DNA from: Sinomonas gamaensis
GTDB taxonomy: Bacteria > Actinomycetota > Actinomycetes > Actinomycetales > Micrococcaceae
DNA length: 64,000 nucleotides
Assembly: GCF_005876955.1 (NCBI RefSeq)
Contig: NZ_SSCL01000006.1
Span: 62,001-126,000, forward strand
Direction of reading: 5' to 3'
In this document: one piece after another, positions 45,814 to 53,846 of the stretch
How the letters are laid out: each line of letters starts with the position of its first letter
Numbering within the stretch: the first letter of the stretch is position 1
The notes under the pieces: model-generated
Told to the model about the DNA's origin: nothing
Databases searched by the model: none
What the model saw: the letters and a program-made list of their open reading frames with translations, nothing else
Made by a program: the position numbers and the translations under genes

Positions 45814-46797
45814 ATGAAGGCCGTCTACATCGTGGATCCCGGCGGCCCCGAAGCCCTGCAGGTCCGCGAGGTCGAGGACCCCGTGCCGGGGCCGGGAGAG
45901 GTGCTCATCGACGTTGTCGCGGCCGGGATCAATCGGGCGGACGTGCAGCAGCGGCGCGGCTTCTACCCACCGCCTCCCGGCGCCTCGGAAGTGCCGGGGC
46001 TCGAGGTCTCCGGCCGCATCTCGGGGTTCGGGCCCGACGTCGTCAAGCCCTTCGCGGCTGGCGACAAGGTGGTCGCGCTCCTGGCAGGCGGAGGCTACGC
46101 GCAGAAGGTCGCGGTGCCGGCGGAGCAGGTGCTCCGCGTCCCCGAGGGCGTTGACCTCGTGACCGCGGCGAGCCTCCCCGAGACAGCGGCAACGGTGTAC
46201 TCGAACCTGTTCATGACTGCGCAGCTGCAGCCCGGCGAACTCGTGCTCGTCCACGGCGCCACCGGCGGGATCGGCACCATGGCCGTTCAGATGGCGAAGG
46301 CCTTCGGCGCGCGCGTGGCCGCGACGGCGGGCACCGAGGAGAAGGTGAGCACGGCGCGGGCCTTCCTCGGCGTGGACATCGCCATCAACTATCGGGAGCA
46401 GGACTTCGTCGAGGCCGTGCGGGATGCCTCCGGTGGGCGGGGAGCGGACGTGATCCTCGACGTCGTCGGGGCGAAGTACCTCGACAAGAACGTCGAGGCG
46501 CTCGCCCCCTATGGGCGCCTCGTGATCATCGGCCTGCAAGGCGGTGCGAAGGGGGAGCTCAACATCGGGCTTCTGCTGAACAAGCGCGCTGCCATCATCG
46601 GAACAGCGCTCCGCCCCCGGCCTGTGGAGGAGAAAGGTGTGATCATGTCCGCGGTGCGCGAGCATGTGTGGCCGCTCGTGACGGATGGCAGCATCAAGGC
46701 GCTCGTGGACCGCACGTTCCCGCTCGCGGAGGTGCAGAAGGCCCACGAATACTTCGACTCGGGCGAGCATGTGGGCAAGGTCCTGCTGACCATGTGA
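45814..46797 (+). CDS. NAD(P)H-quinone oxidoreductase (QOR, zinc-independent MDR)
   Basis: 327 residues after GGGAGGAGCCCCCCAGC. MDR fold with PGPGEVLIDVVAAGINRADV, the NAD(P) loop VHGATGGIGTMAVQMAKAFG and RHF-like VDRTFPLAEVQKAHEYFDSG. No catalytic zinc ligands are present, as in quinone reductases of the PIG3/QOR group. It reduces quinones or enones with NADPH. Fourteen bases separate its stop from the proteasome activator gene start region, so an operon is possible. Confidence 0.88.
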   Translation: MKAVYIVDPGGPEALQVREVEDPVPGPGEVLIDVVAAGINRADVQQRRGFYPPPPGASEVPGLEVSGRISGFGPDVVKPFAAGDKVVALLAGGGYAQKVAVPAEQVLRVPEGVDLVTAASLPETAATVYSNLFMTAQLQPGELVLVHGATGGIGTMAVQMAKAFGARVAATAGTEEKVSTARAFLGVDIAINYREQDFVEAVRDASGGRGADVILDVVGAKYLDKNVEALAPYGRLVIIGLQGGAKGELNIGLLLNKRAAIIGTALRPRPVEEKGVIMSAVREHVWPLVTDGSIKALVDRTFPLAEVQKAHEYFDSGEHVGKVLLTM

Positions 46798-46820
46798 GAC
46801 CCCGTGAGAGGATGAACAGC

Positions 46821-47474
46821 ATGAGCGAAGCGCACTCAAGCACTGCGCCCGATGGGGATGGCGCCGGACACGACGAGCCCTTCGTGGGAACGGCCATCGA
46901 CGGCGCGGACGCCGCGGGCTCCGAGGCGGACGGGCCGGCTCACCGGGAAGAGCACCAGGAGCACCCCCGCCGGGCGTCCCTTCAGGAACTCGTCGACGAG
47001 CCGGCGAAGGTCATGCGGATCGGCACGATGATCCGTCAGCTCCTTGAGGAGGTGAAGGGCGCCCCGCTGGATGAGGCGGCCCGGAACCGGCTCGCCGAGA
47101 TCCACGAGCGCTCCATCGCCGAGCTCGAGGAGGGCCTCGCCCCCGAACTCGTGGATGAGCTGCACCGAATTTCGCTTCCCTTCTCGGACGAAGGGGTGCC
47201 CTCGGAGTCGGAGCTCCGCGTCGCACAGGCCCAGCTCGTGGGATGGCTCGAGGGGCTATTCCACGGGATCCAGACCGCCATCGCGGCCCAGCAGGCCGCT
47301 CACCAGCTTGCGGCCGCGCAGGTCCAGCTTCGGCAGCTTCCTCCGGGGACAATGATCGCTCCCGGCGTGGTGATCGGCGAGAACGGCGAACCCCAGAGGG
47401 CTGCCGGCCCCGGTCTCCAGCCGCGCGCCCACGCGCCCGGGGAACCCGACCACGGCCCCGGGCAGTACCTCTGA
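46821..47474 (+). CDS. bpa: Bacterial proteasome activator Bpa/PafE
   Basis: 217 residues. The ATG at 46821 is nine bases after GAGAGG; ATG 46812 is an alternative. A disordered acidic N-terminus precedes the DUF2587 helical domain (LQELVDEPAKVMRIGTMIRQ, ERSIAELEEGLAPELVDEL, QAQLVGWLEGLFHGIQTAIA). The last four residues are GQYL, the motif with which the dodecameric ring docks into and opens the 20S proteasome. It stimulates ATP-independent degradation. It implies that the organism has a proteasome, not seen here. The next gene starts 2 bases after its stop. Confidence 0.93.
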   Translation: MSEAHSSTAPDGDGAGHDEPFVGTAIDGADAAGSEADGPAHREEHQEHPRRASLQELVDEPAKVMRIGTMIRQLLEEVKGAPLDEAARNRLAEIHERSIAELEEGLAPELVDELHRISLPFSDEGVPSESELRVAQAQLVGWLEGLFHGIQTAIAAQQAAHQLAAAQVQLRQLPPGTMIAPGVVIGENGEPQRAAGPGLQPRAHAPGEPDHGPGQYL

Positions 47475-47476
47475 CT

Positions 47477-47923
47477 ATGCCGGTGGGACTCCTCGACAAC
47501 GTCCTGCGGGGGCGCCGCGACGACGCTGAGCTCGGCAAGGGGCTGTGGCGCCGCGCCCATGACCGTTTCCAGCGCGGCCTCGACCGGTATCACCAGGTCC
47601 TCGAAGGAGTCGAGGACGACGCTCTGTACTCCGAGCTCGTGGTGATCGCCGACGCGCTGGCAGAGCTTCTCCCTCGGGTCCGAGCCGTATGCGTGGAGTG
47701 TCAGCGGCTCGCCCCGAGCGAGGGCTTCGACGTTCCCGGCGACTTCGCAGGGGTCCACCGCGCGCTGTCCAAGGCTGGGAATGCGTTGGCGACGACGGCG
47801 GAGGCGGCCGCGATGCTGAGCCTCGCCGTGGGACCCGTTCCCGTGGGCGCGCTGTCCGTGCAGCGCCGGGCGGCCACGGTCCTTGAGCAGGTGGAGGCCG
47901 CCGAGGAGTCCGTTCCCCGCTAG
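47477..47923 (+). CDS. Unknown helical protein coupled to bpa
   Basis: 148 residues, ATG two bases after the bpa stop. Predicted mostly helical and soluble: LWRRAHDRFQRGLDRYHQVL, LVVIADALAELLPRVRAVCV and QRRAATVLEQVEAAEESVPR. No motif is recognised. Its tight coupling to bpa makes it a candidate partner of proteasome-related turnover, but this is inference from position alone. Confidence 0.75.
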   Translation: MPVGLLDNVLRGRRDDAELGKGLWRRAHDRFQRGLDRYHQVLEGVEDDALYSELVVIADALAELLPRVRAVCVECQRLAPSEGFDVPGDFAGVHRALSKAGNALATTAEAAAMLSLAVGPVPVGALSVQRRAATVLEQVEAAEESVPR

Positions 47924-48011
47924 TTATTCCCGATTTCGCGTTGGGCGAAGACGGACGGAAACATCTGACAACTCGCTGAATGCGGGCATGCCGGGGTGGA
48001 AGGATGGGCGC

Positions 48012-48866
48012 ATGACTTCTACCAATTCCCTGACTTCCCCTGTGCTCACTTTCCACGACGGCCTGAAGATCCCGCAGCTCGGCTACGGTGTCTGGCAGGT
48101 CGAGGATGAGGTCGCCGAGCGCGTGGTCGGCGAGGCGTTCGAGGTCGGCTACCGCCACATCGACACCGCTGCGATCTACGGCAACGAGGCTGGCGTGGGA
48201 CGCGCCATCGCCTCCTCCGGCCTCGCCCGCGAGGACCTCTTCATCACCACCAAGCTCTGGAACGCGGACCAGGGCGTTGGCAAGGTAGCGCCCGCCTTCG
48301 AGGCCTCGCTCGACAAGCTCGGCCTCGACTACGTGGACCTTTACCTCATTCACTGGCTCCAGCCGAAGCGCGGCCTGTACGTCGAGACGTGGGAGGAGCT
48401 CGTGAAGCTCCAGACCTCGGGGCGCGTCCGTTCCATCGGCGTCTCGAACTTCACCGTTGAGGCGATCCAGGAGATCGAGCGCGAGACCGGCGTGCTGCCC
48501 GTGATCAACCAGGTCGAGACGCACCCGTACTTCCCGCAGGCCGAGCTGCGCGCGTTCGAGTCCTCGAGCGGGATCCTCCACGAGTCGTGGTCGCCGCTGG
48601 GACAGGGCAAGGACCTCCTCGAGGATCCGGCGCTCAAGGCGATCGCCGACAAGCATGGCGTCTCCGTCCCGCAGGTCGTCATCGCGTGGCATCTCGCGCT
48701 CGGCAATGTGGTCATCCCGAAGTCGGTGACGAAGGAGCGCATCGCGCAGAACTGGGCCTCGCTCGGCGTGAGCCTCGATTCCGAGGACCTCGCCGCGATC
48801 GCGCAGCTCGACAAGGGCGCCGCCGGTCGCATCGGGGCGGACCCCGCTGTGAGCGATTTCGCCTGA
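48012..48866 (+). CDS. Aldo/keto reductase, 2,5-diketo-D-gluconate-reductase type
   Basis: 284 residues with the full catalytic tetrad: Asp and Tyr in YRHIDTAAIYGNEAGVG, Lys in FITTKLWN and His in LYLIHWLQP. The cofactor end IPKSVTKERIAQN is the NADPH-binding motif of this AKR group. It reduces aldehydes and ketones with NADPH. It is the intact relative of the decayed gene at 5019. A dispersed palindromic repeat follows 50 bases after its stop. Confidence 0.93.
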   Translation: MTSTNSLTSPVLTFHDGLKIPQLGYGVWQVEDEVAERVVGEAFEVGYRHIDTAAIYGNEAGVGRAIASSGLAREDLFITTKLWNADQGVGKVAPAFEASLDKLGLDYVDLYLIHWLQPKRGLYVETWEELVKLQTSGRVRSIGVSNFTVEAIQEIERETGVLPVINQVETHPYFPQAELRAFESSSGILHESWSPLGQGKDLLEDPALKAIADKHGVSVPQVVIAWHLALGNVVIPKSVTKERIAQNWASLGVSLDSEDLAAIAQLDKGAAGRIGADPAVSDFA

Positions 48867-48916
48867 GCCAAAGGCTCGCACCGTCGTCGGCCTCTCCCGG
48901 GGTCGTCGTCTCCCGC

Positions 48917-48964
48917 TTGCGCCGTCACGTCCGCTGGGTGAACCCTGCGGACGTGACGGCGCAA
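48917..48964. repeat. Dispersed 23-bp palindromic repeat, copy 3 (hairpin)
   Basis: Arms 48917-48939 (TTGCGCCGTCACGTCCGCTG plus GGT) and 48942-48964 form a 23-base stem with one mismatch and a 2-base loop. It is nearly identical to the copy at 13480 and lies between the aldo/keto reductase and vsr genes. Confidence 0.85.
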
Positions 48965-48993
48965 TGGGCTGGGGGCCGGCGTAGGCTGGCAGC

Positions 48994-49443
48994 GTGAGCG
49001 AGGAGCCCGACGTCGTTGCCTCCTGGGCGTCGACGCCCGCCATCCGCAAGACGATGCAGGGCAACCGCTCCCGCGACACCGCCCCGGAGCTGTTGGTCCG
49101 CCGCGCGGTCCACGCGATGGGCCTGCGCTACCGGGTCGCCGCGCGGCCCGAACCTGACCTGCGCCGCACCGCCGACCTGGTCTTCACCCGAGCCCGCATC
49201 GCCGTCTTCATCGACGGCTGCTACTGGCACGGGTGTCCTGAGCACTACATCGAGCCCAAGCGCAATGTGGACTATTGGCGCCCGAAGATTGCGCGGAACC
49301 GTGAGCGCGACGAGGAGACGACGGCGGCGCTCACCGCACGCGGGTGGCGCGTCCTGCGCTTCTGGAGCCACGAGGATCCGCTCGCGGTCGCCGAAGCCAT
49401 CAGCACGGCGGTCAACGGATCGACGGCCGCCACCGAACGGTGA
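48994..49443 (+). CDS. vsr: Very short patch repair endonuclease (Vsr)
   Basis: 149 residues from a GTG. The Vsr fold is clear: TPAIRKTMQGNRSRDTAPEL, the catalytic Asp in RRTADLVFTRARIAVFIDG, the zinc/aromatic CYWHGCPEHY and RDEETTAALTARGWRVLRFW. It nicks at T:G mismatches produced by 5-methylcytosine deamination. No Dcm-type methyltransferase is visible in the window, so its partner is elsewhere or lost. Confidence 0.93.
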   Translation: MSEEPDVVASWASTPAIRKTMQGNRSRDTAPELLVRRAVHAMGLRYRVAARPEPDLRRTADLVFTRARIAVFIDGCYWHGCPEHYIEPKRNVDYWRPKIARNRERDEETTAALTARGWRVLRFWSHEDPLAVAEAISTAVNGSTAATER

Positions 49444-49466
49444 TTGGCGCAGCCGAGGCGGGGTAC
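49442..49466 (+). promoter_or_regulatory. Sigma-B/F-type promoter candidate
   Basis: GATT, 15 bases, GGGTAC matches the actinobacterial stress-sigma pattern GNNT-N14-16-GGGTAY. It lies 37 bases before the start of the coiled-coil membrane protein gene. Confidence 0.6.
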
Positions 49467-49502
49467 TGAACGAGCAGTACGCAACCGAGGAGGGGCGCTG
49501 CC

Positions 49503-50081
49503 ATGGATGCTGGCCAGATCACGTGGCTGATCATTGCGATCGTCGTGTTCGTTCTGCTGATCGTGCTTGTGCTGTCGCTGGTTCGACGGCGCAGCGAGGG
49601 GCGCAGGGAGCACCTGCGCGAGCGGGCCGCCGAGCTCCGCTCCGAGGCGAAGCAGGACGAACTGGAAGTCCGAGAAAGGGAGGCGCGCAGCCTCGAGGCG
49701 AAGGCCAAGGCCGAGAGGGCCGAGGTCGAAGCCGCCAAGTTGCGGCGCGAAGCCGAAGAGGCTTCGAGCGTCGCCCGGGAGGGGCGCCAGCGGGTCGACG
49801 AGCAGTTGCGCAAGGCTGACGAGCTCGACCCGGACAAGCACGGCTCGGCCCGAGCGGACGACGACAGGCGAGCGGGCGACGACAGGCATGATGACGGATC
49901 ACCCGCGCGGGAACGCGGGCGTCACAGCAGCGAGGTGGGAACTGAAGATCCCGACGTCGAGGCTGGCCTCGACGACCGGCGCCGCGACCGGCGCGAGCGG
50001 GAGCCTGTCAACCAGCCCATCTCGCAGCAGCACGGAAACCGCAGCACCACGGAAACCGCAGCACCACGGAAACCGGAGTGA
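49503..50081 (+). CDS. Single-pass membrane protein with charged coiled coil
   Basis: 192 residues after GGAGGGGCGCTGCC. A single membrane helix (about residues 5-27, ITWLIIAIVVFVLLIVLVLS) is followed by a basic stop and a long Arg/Glu/Ala-rich coiled coil (AELRSEAKQDELEVREREAR), then a disordered charged tail. The final 16 codons are encoded by a 17-base tandem repeat read in shifting frames. It is probably a stress envelope protein, co-transcribed with the DUF2795 gene. The function is unknown. Confidence 0.78.
   Translation: MDAGQITWLIIAIVVFVLLIVLVLSLVRRRSEGRREHLRERAAELRSEAKQDELEVREREARSLEAKAKAERAEVEAAKLRREAEEASSVAREGRQRVDEQLRKADELDPDKHGSARADDDRRAGDDRHDDGSPARERGRHSSEVGTEDPDVEAGLDDRRRDRREREPVNQPISQQHGNRSTTETAAPRKPE
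50031..50076. repeat. 17-bp tandem repeat at the 3' end of the gene
   Basis: CACGGAAACCGCAGCAC is repeated at 50031 and 50048 and partly at 50065 (2.7 copies). Because 17 is not a multiple of three, each copy encodes different residues. The array may vary in number by slippage and so change the C-terminus. Confidence 0.85.
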
Positions 50082-50090
50082 AGGAAGGCC

Positions 50091-50405
50091 ATGACTGATA
50101 CCGTCAACCCGATCCAGATCCAGAAGTTCCTGCAGGGCGTCGACTATCCCGCTGACAAGGCCGCCTTGGTCTCGGCAGCGAAGGACAACGGCGCTGACAG
50201 CAACGTGGTGCGCGCCGTCGAGGGCATTCCGGAGCGCACGTACGAGAAGCCGACCGAGGTGAGCGAGGCGATCGTCGAGGCGGGCCGGCATCCGGAGAGC
50301 CACGGCAAGATCCAGAACAACCACGGCAACAATGTCGAGCCGGACGGCGTCCCCGGAGGCGACACGGACGACGAGGGGGACGGCGAGCGTTTCGACGCGG
50401 GGTGA
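50091..50405 (+). CDS. DUF2795-family protein
   Basis: 104 residues, ATG 9 bases after the previous stop, with GGAAGGCC before it. The DUF2795 core is PIQIQKFLQGVDYPADKAAL and VVRAVEGIPERTYEKPTEVS. The tail is acidic and disordered. Members are small actinobacterial proteins of unknown role, often linked with stress genes. It forms an operon with the coiled-coil protein behind a sigma-B-like promoter. Confidence 0.85.
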   Translation: MTDTVNPIQIQKFLQGVDYPADKAALVSAAKDNGADSNVVRAVEGIPERTYEKPTEVSEAIVEAGRHPESHGKIQNNHGNNVEPDGVPGGDTDDEGDGERFDAG

Positions 50406-50420
50406 GGGTACCCCAGCACG

Positions 50421-51536
50421 TCAGGCGACCCGGTACGGCTCCGCATCCGCGCTGCGGAAGGTGAGGCCGTTGCCGGGTCGTTCTGCGCTCGGGACCACGG
50501 CGCCACCGTCGGGCTCCAAGGTGCCGTCGAACAGCATGCGTTCGAGGCGGACGTGGTCGTGGAACCACTCAAGGTGGCGTAGGGCTGGTGCAGCGGCCGC
50601 GGGGGCGGCGGAGATCGCGGGCGCACAGTGCCCGGAGAAGCCGACGCCGTGGGATGCGGCAACAGTTGCCGCGCGCAGCCAGCCGGTGACGCCGCCGCAG
50701 CGCGTGACGTCGGCCTGGAGGCAGTCGACGGCCCCTGAAGCGCACAACCGCTCGAAGTCCACGAGCCGCGTGCCGTACTCGCCTGCAGCGACATCGGCGG
50801 CGACGGATTCCCGAACGAAGCGGAGCCCCGTCAGGTTCTCGCTGGAAACCGGCTCCTCGAACCAGGTGAACCCCGCCTCGCGGGCCGCCTGCGCGACCCG
50901 CACGGCCTGCTTGGGCGTGTAGGCGCCGTTGGCGTCGACGAACAGCTCGGCGTCCGGGCCGATGGCCTCGCGCGCGATGAGCATACGTTCGATGTCGCGC
51001 TCCTCGTCCGTGCCGCGGTCCTGGCCGATCTTGATCTTGGCCCGAGGGATGTGCTCGCCCAGGACCCAGCCCGTGAGCTGCTCGGTGAGCCGCTCGTAGG
51101 TGTACGTGGTGAACCCGCCGCTTCCGTAGACCGGCACCTCGTCCCGCGCGGCACCGAGGAGCTGATGGAGCGGGAGGTCCACGAGCCGAGCGGTCAGGTC
51201 CCAGAGAGCGCAGTCGACGGCGGACGCGGCGTACGCCCCAGCTCCCGCCTGACCAACGTTCCGGAGGGCCCGCGCCATCGCCTCGGCGCAGGCGGGCACC
51301 GCGAACGCGTCCCGACCGCCCACCGTGGGGGCCAGCAGGTCCGAGATGAGCCCGACCAGTGCGCTGGGGCCGTAGGTGTATCCGAGACCGGTGGTCCCCG
51401 CGGCTTCGGCCTGCACGACGACGATGGTCGTCGAGTCCCAGGCGAAGGTGCCGTCTCCCTCGGGTTCATCGGTCGGGATGGTGTACGCGGAGGCAGTGAC
51501 CGACGCGATGGGTGCAATGGGGGCAGGCTCGCTCAC
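50421..51536 (-). CDS. Enolase-superfamily enzyme, mandelate racemase/muconate-lactonizing type
   Basis: 371 residues from the GTG that overlaps the TPP-enzyme stop. The second-strand Lys pair is KIKIG. Metal ligands are the Asp in FVDANGAY, the Glu in WFEEPVS and the Glu in AGEYGT. The Asp-His dyad (LQADVTRCGGV and GHCAPAI) places it with the mandelate racemase subgroup, which abstracts protons next to carboxylates of sugar acids. It is probably a sugar-acid dehydratase or racemase. It is last in a four-gene operon with SDR and TPP enzyme genes. Confidence 0.87.
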   Translation of the reverse strand: MSEPAPIAPIASVTASAYTIPTDEPEGDGTFAWDSTTIVVVQAEAAGTTGLGYTYGPSALVGLISDLLAPTVGGRDAFAVPACAEAMARALRNVGQAGAGAYAASAVDCALWDLTARLVDLPLHQLLGAARDEVPVYGSGGFTTYTYERLTEQLTGWVLGEHIPRAKIKIGQDRGTDEERDIERMLIAREAIGPDAELFVDANGAYTPKQAVRVAQAAREAGFTWFEEPVSSENLTGLRFVRESVAADVAAGEYGTRLVDFERLCASGAVDCLQADVTRCGGVTGWLRAATVAASHGVGFSGHCAPAISAAPAAAAPALRHLEWFHDHVRLERMLFDGTLEPDGGAVVPSAERPGNGLTFRSADAEPYRVA

Positions 51537-53323
51537 TTCCGGTGCCCCGGGAGGAGCTCCTGGGCCTTCGTCTTGAGGCCCTCCTTGATGAAGTCCCACG
51601 CGTTGGGGTCGCCGCGGAGAGCGCTCTTGGCAGCGTTCATCGCCTGCTCCAGCGTCGCGTGCGGGGGAATCGGCGGGACGTTGGGATCCGTGCGGACGTC
51701 CAGGACAAACGGTCGGGTGGCAGTGAGCGCTTCGTCCCACGCGGATCCCAGGGCGTCGGGGCGGTCGACCGATACGGCGCCGAGCCCCAAGCCGGCGGCG
51801 AACGAGGCGTAGTCCACCTCCGGCAGCTCCTGGGTCATCGGGACGGTCGGCGAGCCGCTGAACGCCCGGAGCTCCCACGTGACCTGGTTGAGGTCGTTGT
51901 TGTGGAGCACCACGACGACCAGCCGGGGGTCTTCCCACTCCTGCCAGTAGCGCGCAACGGTGATGAGTTCGGCGAGGCCGTTCATCTGCATCGCCCCGTC
52001 GCCCTCAAAGGCGATGACCGGCCGGTCAGGATGCCCGAACTTGGCCCCGATCGCGTACGGGACGCCCGGCCCCATCGTGGCGAGATTGCCGGAGAGACTG
52101 CCGCGCACCCCCGAAGGGAACCGGAGCTGCCGCGCGTACCAGTTGGCGGCGCTGCCGGAATCCGCGGCGATGATGGCGCTCGCGGGCAGCCGGTCCGAGC
52201 ACTCGGCGAAGACCCGCAGCGGGTTCACCGGATCGGCCTCGACCATTGCTTCGGCCCGCATCGTCCCCCACCATCGGGACACCTTGCCCTCGATGTCCTC
52301 CCGCCAGCTCCGATCTTCCTTGCGCTCGAGGAGCGGGATGAGCGCACGGAGCGCCGCACCGCCGTCGGCCACGATGTTGACCTCGTAGGGGTAGCGCAGG
52401 CCGATCATGGTGGGATCGACGTCGATCTGCACTCCACGCGCCTTGCCGGGCTCCGGGAAGTAGTTCGCGTAGGGGAAGCTCGAGCCGACGGTGAGGAGCG
52501 TGTCGCAGTCCCGCATCATCTCGTAGCTGGGGCGCGTGCCGAGCAGCCCGATTGACCCGGTAACGAACGGGAGCGTGTCGGGGAGCGCGTCCTTGCCGAG
52601 GAGGGCCTTCGCGACACCGGCGCCGAGCAGCTCCGCGACCTCCTGCACCTCGGCCGGCGCGTGGCGGGCGCCCTGCCCAATCAGCATCGCGACTTTCTTG
52701 CCGCTGTTGAGCACGTCGGCCGCGCGCCGAATGGCATCCATGTCCGGCTGCACCTCGGGCCATGCCGCCCCGAGGCTCGAGGGCACCATCTTCATGGCGT
52801 GGGTGGGCGCCGAGTATTCGAGCTCCTGGACGTCGGAGGGGATGATGACGGCGGTCGGGGCCCGCCGAGCGTGCGCGATCCGGATGGCGCGATCGAGCAC
52901 GTTGGGCAGCTGTTCGGGAACCGTGACGAGCTGCACGTAGTCCGAGGCGACGTCCTTGAACAGGGCGGGGAGATCGACTTCCTGCTGGAAGGAGCCCCCG
53001 ATCGAGGTCCGTGCTGCCTGGCCCACGATGGCGACCACGGGCACGTGATCGAGCTTGGCGTCGTACAGCCCGTTGAGGAGGTGAATCGCGCCGGGCCCTG
53101 AGGTCGCCAGACACACACCGACCTGCCCGGTGAACTTCGCGTACCCGACGGCCTCGAAGGCGGCCATCTCCTCGTGCCGGGCCTGCACGAACCGCGGCCC
53201 GCCGCCCTTGCCCAGAGCGGTGACGATGCCGTTGATGCCGTCGCCCGGGTAGCCGAACACTGTCTTGACCTCCCACGCCTTGAGGCGCTCGAGGAGGAAT
53301 TCTGCGACGTTCTGTCCGGCCAT
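51533..53323 (-). CDS. TPP-dependent pyruvate oxidase-like enzyme
   Basis: 596 residues. The start KTVFGYPGDGINGIVTAL and the catalytic Glu in RHEEMAAFEAVGYAKFTG are followed by a FAD-like central domain (AMLIGQGARHAPAEV) and the TPP motif FEGDGAMQMNGLAELITV. The C-terminus lacks the membrane-binding tail of PoxB. This group is common in actinobacterial stress clusters and is annotated only as a thiamine-pyrophosphate-requiring protein. It is coupled to the enolase-family gene by a 4-base overlap. Confidence 0.87.
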   Translation of the reverse strand: MAGQNVAEFLLERLKAWEVKTVFGYPGDGINGIVTALGKGGGPRFVQARHEEMAAFEAVGYAKFTGQVGVCLATSGPGAIHLLNGLYDAKLDHVPVVAIVGQAARTSIGGSFQQEVDLPALFKDVASDYVQLVTVPEQLPNVLDRAIRIAHARRAPTAVIIPSDVQELEYSAPTHAMKMVPSSLGAAWPEVQPDMDAIRRAADVLNSGKKVAMLIGQGARHAPAEVQEVAELLGAGVAKALLGKDALPDTLPFVTGSIGLLGTRPSYEMMRDCDTLLTVGSSFPYANYFPEPGKARGVQIDVDPTMIGLRYPYEVNIVADGGAALRALIPLLERKEDRSWREDIEGKVSRWWGTMRAEAMVEADPVNPLRVFAECSDRLPASAIIAADSGSAANWYARQLRFPSGVRGSLSGNLATMGPGVPYAIGAKFGHPDRPVIAFEGDGAMQMNGLAELITVARYWQEWEDPRLVVVVLHNNDLNQVTWELRAFSGSPTVPMTQELPEVDYASFAAGLGLGAVSVDRPDALGSAWDEALTATRPFVLDVRTDPNVPPIPPHATLEQAMNAAKSALRGDPNAWDFIKEGLKTKAQELLPGHRK

Positions 53324-53350
53324 GTCAGCTCTCCTTGAGGTTTGAAGGGG

Positions 53351-53830
53351 TCATTGCTCGCGCCTCAGAACGGAGGCGAGAAGGCCCATCCCGCCCACGA
53401 GGGTCACGAGCAGCGGGGCAAAGAGGGGCGGGCCCATCTCGGCGTTGTAGCGGAACTCCTTGAAGCCGCCGGGGCGCTGCGCGATTCCCCGCACGTGCAG
53501 ATACGTTCCTTGGAGTCCATTCGCGATGATCGCGAGGCTCGCGAGCGGCAACGCAGTGTGCGCCATGCGGGCGCTCGCGACGCCGGCAATCCCCGCCGCT
53601 GCCCCGACCGGGCCAAGCGCGACGGGCACCCACATCCAAGGGTTCCCGAAGCTGGCCCGGTCGTGCTCGAGGTAGATCTCCGCGGCAGTGACGAGCGCCC
53701 CCGCTGCGGTGAGCCCGGACAGCGTCCGCTCGAACCGCCCCGTCTCCACGTCGCGCACAAGCCGCTGGATGCCCCGCGGGACGGGTGCCTGCTCGGCTGC
53801 CTTGCTCAGAGGGCTGCGCAAGGACTTCAT
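53351..53830 (-). CDS. Membrane protein of unknown function
   Basis: 159 residues with about four hydrophobic segments (LTAAGALVTAAEIYL, VPVALGPVGAAAGIAGVA, ALPLASLAIIANGL, LFAPLLVTLVGGMGLLASVL) after a basic N-terminus. It lies 27 bases before the TPP enzyme and 16 bases after the SDR gene, in the same operon. No family is recognised. Confidence 0.8.
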   Translation of the reverse strand: MKSLRSPLSKAAEQAPVPRGIQRLVRDVETGRFERTLSGLTAAGALVTAAEIYLEHDRASFGNPWMWVPVALGPVGAAAGIAGVASARMAHTALPLASLAIIANGLQGTYLHVRGIAQRPGGFKEFRYNAEMGPPLFAPLLVTLVGGMGLLASVLRREQ

Positions 53831-53846
53831 GTCTCTCCTCCCAAGG

